NCBI GenBank assembly: GCA_963676075.2
Contig: CAXXNZ010000015.1
Location: 71,385-135,384, forward strand
DNA from: JAHJQZ01 sp963676075
Lineage (GTDB): Bacteria; Pseudomonadota; Alphaproteobacteria; Rhizobiales; Devosiaceae
Length of the DNA stretch: 64,000 nucleotides
Reading direction: 5' to 3'
Shown: positions 61,111 through 64,000 of the stretch, piece after piece
Numbering within the stretch: position 1 is the first letter of the stretch
How the letters are laid out: each line of letters begins with the position of its first letter
Made by a program: the position numbers and the translations under genes
The notes under the pieces: generated by a model
Told to the model about the DNA's origin: nothing
Databases searched by the model: none
What the model saw: the letters and a program-made list of their open reading frames with translations, nothing else

Positions 61111-62598
61111 TTAGCCCCACCACTTCTCCGGCGCAAATCCGCCGCCATTGTTGCGCTCGATGACGCGGCCGGCGGCGAACAGGGTTTCCTCGTCGAACGG
61201 CTTGCCGATGAGCTGAAGCCCGAGCGGCAGGCCCCTGCCGTCCTTGCCGGCGGGCACGACGATGCCCGGCAGGCCGGCCATGTTGACCGTCACCGTGAAC
61301 ACGTCGTTGAGGTACATCTTCACCGGGTCCGAATTCATCTCCTCGTCGCCGATGCCGAAGGCGGCGGACGGCGTCGCCGGGGTCAGGATGGCGTCGACGC
61401 CGTCGTTGAACACGGTCTCGAAATCGCGGCGAATGAGGGTGCGGACCTTCTGCGCCTTGACGTAATAGGCGTCATAGTAGCCGGCGCTCAGCACATAGGT
61501 GCCGATCATCACGCGGCGCTGCACTTCGCGCCCAAAACCTTCGGCCCGGGTCATCTCGTACATGTCGGTGATGTCCTTGCCGGTCTTGCGCAAACCGTAC
61601 TTCACGCCGTCATAGCGGGCGAGATTGGACGAGGCCTCCGCCGGGGCGACGATGTAATAGGCCGGCAGGGCGTATTTGGTGTGCGGCAGCGAGATGTCCT
61701 TGATGCTCGCGCCTTCCGCCTTGAGCCAGGCAAGGCCCTCGGTCCAGAGCTTTTCGATCTCCTCGGGCATGCCGTCCATACGGTATTCCTTGGGAACACC
61801 GATGGTCAGGCCCTTCACCCCGCGTTCGACGGCGGCGGCGAAATCGGGCACCGCCATGTCGACCGAGGTCGAGTCCTTCTTGTCGAAACCGGCCATCGAG
61901 GTCAGCATGATCGCTGCATCCTCGACAGTGCGGGCGATCGGCCCAGCCTGATCGAGTGAGGAGGCAAAGGCCACGATGCCCCAGCGCGAGCAGCGGCCAT
62001 AGGTCGGCTTGATGCCGACCGTGCCGGTAAACGCGGCCGGCTGGCGGATCGAGCCGCCGGTATCGGTGGCGGTGGCGCCGGCGCAGAGCCAGGCCGAAAC
62101 CGCTGCCGCCGAGCCGCCGGAGGAGCCACCGGGCACCAGGCTCTCGTTGGAACCGCTGGCGCGCCACGGATTGACCACCGGGCCGTAATAGGAGGTTTCG
62201 TTGGACGAGCCCATGGCAAATTCGTCCATGTTGAGCTTGCCCAGCATCACCGCGCCGTCGCGCCACAGGTTGGTCGTGACTGATGATTCGTATTCCGGCT
62301 TGAAACTGTCGAGGATGTGGCTCGCCGCCTGGGTGTGGACGCCGACCGTGGCGAACAGATCCTTGATGCCGAGCGGCACGCCTTCGAGCGGTCCGCCCTC
62401 GCCCTTGCCGAGCTTTTCGTCCGACACCGCCGCCATGTCGCGCGCCTTGTCGGCGGTTACGGCGACAAAGGCGTTGAACTGCGGATTGGCGCTCTCGATC
62501 GCACCGAGATAGGCGTCGGTGACCTCGCGGGCGGAAAAGCTCTTGGCTTTGAGGCCGTCGCGGAGTTCGGCAAGGCTCTTTGTGGTGAGATCGGTCAC
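61111..62598 (-). CDS. gatA: Aspartyl/glutamyl-tRNA(Asn/Gln) amidotransferase subunit A
   Basis: The 495-residue amidase subunit releases ammonia from glutamine. The Ser-cisSer-Lys triad lies in PLGIKDLF (Lys), TDTGGSIRQPA (cis-Ser) and PGGSSGGSAAAV with the nucleophile Ser. The C-terminus ends with PEKWWG. GTG 62598 is the likely start (VTDLTTKSLAELRDG); the frame extends to 62643. A GNAT gene lies between it and gatC. Confidence 0.97.
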   Translation of the reverse strand: MTDLTTKSLAELRDGLKAKSFSAREVTDAYLGAIESANPQFNAFVAVTADKARDMAAVSDEKLGKGEGGPLEGVPLGIKDLFATVGVHTQAASHILDSFKPEYESSVTTNLWRDGAVMLGKLNMDEFAMGSSNETSYYGPVVNPWRASGSNESLVPGGSSGGSAAAVSAWLCAGATATDTGGSIRQPAAFTGTVGIKPTYGRCSRWGIVAFASSLDQAGPIARTVEDAAIMLTSMAGFDKKDSTSVDMAVPDFAAAVERGVKGLTIGVPKEYRMDGMPEEIEKLWTEGLAWLKAEGASIKDISLPHTKYALPAYYIVAPAEASSNLARYDGVKYGLRKTGKDITDMYEMTRAEGFGREVQRRVMIGTYVLSAGYYDAYYVKAQKVRTLIRRDFETVFNDGVDAILTPATPSAAFGIGDEEMNSDPVKMYLNDVFTVTVNMAGLPGIVVPAGKDGRGLPLGLQLIGKPFDEETLFAAGRVIERNNGGGFAPEKWWG

Positions 62599-62669
62599 GG
62601 CAATGGCTCTTTCTGGTCGGGGCGAGCGTTCAGCGGGTTTCAACGCAACAGGGGGTGGAAATCAAGTCC

Positions 62670-63149
62670 TCATTGCAGCTCAGGCGTCAGCTGCTTTTGG
62701 TAGTAGGCCGAATAATCGCTCTCGGGATAGTCGGCAAAAGCGGCACAGCGGGTGAAACCACCCCGTTCGTAAAGACGCCATGCCGGCTCGAATCCACGCG
62801 TCGAGCCAGTTTCGAGCTTGAGTAGCGGAATGGCCTTTTCGCGCGCCAGCTTTTCGATGGCGTCGAGCAATTTGCGCCCCACGCCCCGCCCGCGCGTCTC
62901 CGGCAAGGTATACATGCGCTTGACCTCGGCAAGATCAGGCGAATGCACCTTCAGTGCTCCCATGCCGACGGGCTTGCCCGCCGCGTTCCGCGCGATAAAG
63001 ACAGTGGTTGCAGGGTCGGCCATCTGCTCGACTGTCATCTGGAACTGGAATTCCGGCGGCGACAGCGGGGTGAGATGGGCGTTGAGCGCAGCCACCAAAG
63101 CCCGCACATCGTCCTGAAGCGGCGTTTCGACAGCAATTGAAACGGTCAT
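62670..63149 (-). CDS. GNAT N-acetyltransferase
   Basis: The 159-residue protein has an acetyl-CoA loop MYTLPETRGRGVGRKLLDA (RxxGxGxxL) and PAWRLYERGGFTRC, and ends YPESDYSAYYQK, a pattern I associate with PhnO/YsnE-like acetyltransferases. The substrate is unknown. It is placed between gatC (seven bases upstream) and gatA, all on the minus strand, so it is probably part of one transcript with them. Confidence 0.92.
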   Translation of the reverse strand: MTVSIAVETPLQDDVRALVAALNAHLTPLSPPEFQFQMTVEQMADPATTVFIARNAAGKPVGMGALKVHSPDLAEVKRMYTLPETRGRGVGRKLLDAIEKLAREKAIPLLKLETGSTRGFEPAWRLYERGGFTRCAAFADYPESDYSAYYQKQLTPELQ

Positions 63150-63156
63150 GGCGCGG

Positions 63157-63444
63157 CTACTCGATGACCTTGGGCACCATGAAGAAATTGTCTTCGCTCA
63201 GCGGCGCATTGGTGACGACACGTTCGGCATAGGAGCCGTCGGTCACCTCGTCCTTGCGCAGCCGCAGTGCCATTGGGGTCACTGAGGTCATCGGCTCGAC
63301 GCCGGAAACGTCCACCTCGTTGAGTTGCTCGACAAAGCCGAGAATGGCGTTGAGCTCGCCCTGATAGCTTTCGAGCTGCTCCTCGGTGACGCGGATGCGC
63401 GCCAGCCGGGCAATACGCTTGACGGTGTCTTTGTCGACCGACAT
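63157..63444 (-). CDS. gatC: Aspartyl/glutamyl-tRNA(Asn/Gln) amidotransferase subunit C
   Basis: The 95-residue subunit wraps the GatA-GatB interface. It begins SVDKDTVKRIARLARIRVTEEQ, contains ILGFVEQLNEVDVSGVEPM and ends with EDNFFMVPKVIE, all family features. ATG 63444 follows GAGGA by eight bases. It is the first gene of the gatC-GNAT-gatA group. Confidence 0.97.
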   Translation of the reverse strand: MSVDKDTVKRIARLARIRVTEEQLESYQGELNAILGFVEQLNEVDVSGVEPMTSVTPMALRLRKDEVTDGSYAERVVTNAPLSEDNFFMVPKVIE

Positions 63445-63525
63445 GGAAAAGTCCTCAAAAAGGGAGTGAAAACCGGGGAGCATTTAGCAAGCCGGCGCGG
63501 GTGGAGGCAACTCCCCTAACGCAGC

Positions 63526-64000
63526 TCAGGTTTCGAGCGCCAGTCCCTGCTCCATGATCTGCACCGGCGCCCCTTGCGCGGCGGCGGCGATATCATCGAT
63601 CAAGGCGCCGTCGAAATCGTCACTTGCAAGGGCGACCAATCGCGGACGTGCCAGCGTGCACAGCGCCTGAAGTGTCTCCGGCATGTTGGCAAAAGCGCCG
63701 TAAACAATGACCACACTGTCGTCGGCAAATCGTCCCCAGTCCGCCGTCGTCGGCGCGAGGAACAGCGGTGCATCATCCTCCGAGCCGACGAACAACCCGG
63801 CTTCGGCGAAGCCATTGACGGTCGAGGCGATCTCCTCGGGTGCATCGATCAACCTCAGGCGCGGACGGCGCGCCCAGTTGGTGGCATCGAAGGCCGTAAG
63901 ATCGTTGATGCGCAGATCGATCACGTCATCGGCACCGGACAGCAATTCGTGCTGTGCAAACGATGGCGGCGCGTCATGCGGATCGGTGACGATCATGCGG
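63526..64000 (-). CDS. Unknown protein, cut by the window edge
   Basis: The frame on the minus strand ends at 63526 and stays open to the right edge, with an internal ATG at 63996 that may or may not be the true start. The visible 156 residues are acidic and rich in Ala and Asp (LSGADDVIDLRINDLTAFDA, FVGSEDDAPLFLAP), with hydrophobic strands resembling an alpha/beta domain. I recognise no family. Confidence 0.6.
   Translation of the reverse strand, partial: RMIVTDPHDAPPSFAQHELLSGADDVIDLRINDLTAFDATNWARRPRLRLIDAPEEIASTVNGFAEAGLFVGSEDDAPLFLAPTTADWGRFADDSVVIVYGAFANMPETLQALCTLARPRLVALASDDFDGALIDDIAAAAQGAPVQIMEQGLALET

Overview
The window is a gene-dense, GC-rich stretch of chromosome that reads as core genome of an alphaproteobacterium of the Hyphomicrobiales (Rhizobiales), possibly Devosia/Pelagibacterium-like. 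The evidence is gene order and family type: dusB-ntrB-ntrC-ntrY-ntrX-trkA-hfq-hflX, a fused ispDF, an E1-beta subunit built with a lipoyl domain, HdaA beside ppk/ppx, and GatCAB with an AspRS of non-discriminating type. The genus is only a guess. I saw no tRNA, rRNA, CRISPR array, transposase or prophage.

Layout. 1-5.9 kb: the tail of an unknown gene, an SDR oxidoreductase, an NADPH-FMN reductase, a nucleotidyltransferase, a C45-type Ntn hydrolase overlapping a KamA/EpmB-like radical SAM gene, and mazG. 5.9-16.6 kb (minus strand): the nitrogen-regulation locus running into trkA, hfq and hflX. 16.9-18.6 kb: ispDF and cinA. 18.7-28.3 kb (minus strand): a pyruvate dehydrogenase locus (pdhA-pdhB-pdhC-lpdA-lipA) with interleaved small genes, including a cytosine-deaminase-like enzyme and a 2H phosphoesterase between pdhB and pdhC. 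28.5-32 kb: ftsB, two related exported proteins, a small conserved protein and eno. 32.3-36.6 kb: a MacAB-like ABC export cassette. 36.8-45.6 kb: maeB, an EAL phosphodiesterase, aspS, rnd and ppx. 45.7-49.7 kb: ppk, hdaA and an AI-2E-type membrane protein. 49.9-52.5 kb: purM-purN and an EamA transporter. 52.6-55.7 kb: gatB, two GNATs and chorismate mutase. 56-61.1 kb: a YjhX-family protein, a large exported metallophosphoesterase, a PEP-mutase/ICL-fold enzyme, MarC and an APH-like kinase. 61.1-64 kb: gatA, a GNAT, gatC and a truncated unknown gene.

The genes are mostly housekeeping: nitrogen sensing, acetyl-CoA production and lipoylation, glycolysis to malate metabolism, polyphosphate turnover, replication control and tRNA amidation. 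I did not find a convincing new defence or mobile system. The observations most worth a second look are two single-base frameshifts (ntrX and the lipoyl-domain end of pdhB), two families of intergenic repeats, the nucleobase/RNA enzymes embedded in the PDH operon, a dyad-rich region between ftsB and pdhA, a CtrA-like site before the EAL gene, and the overlapping C45-hydrolase/KamA pair.
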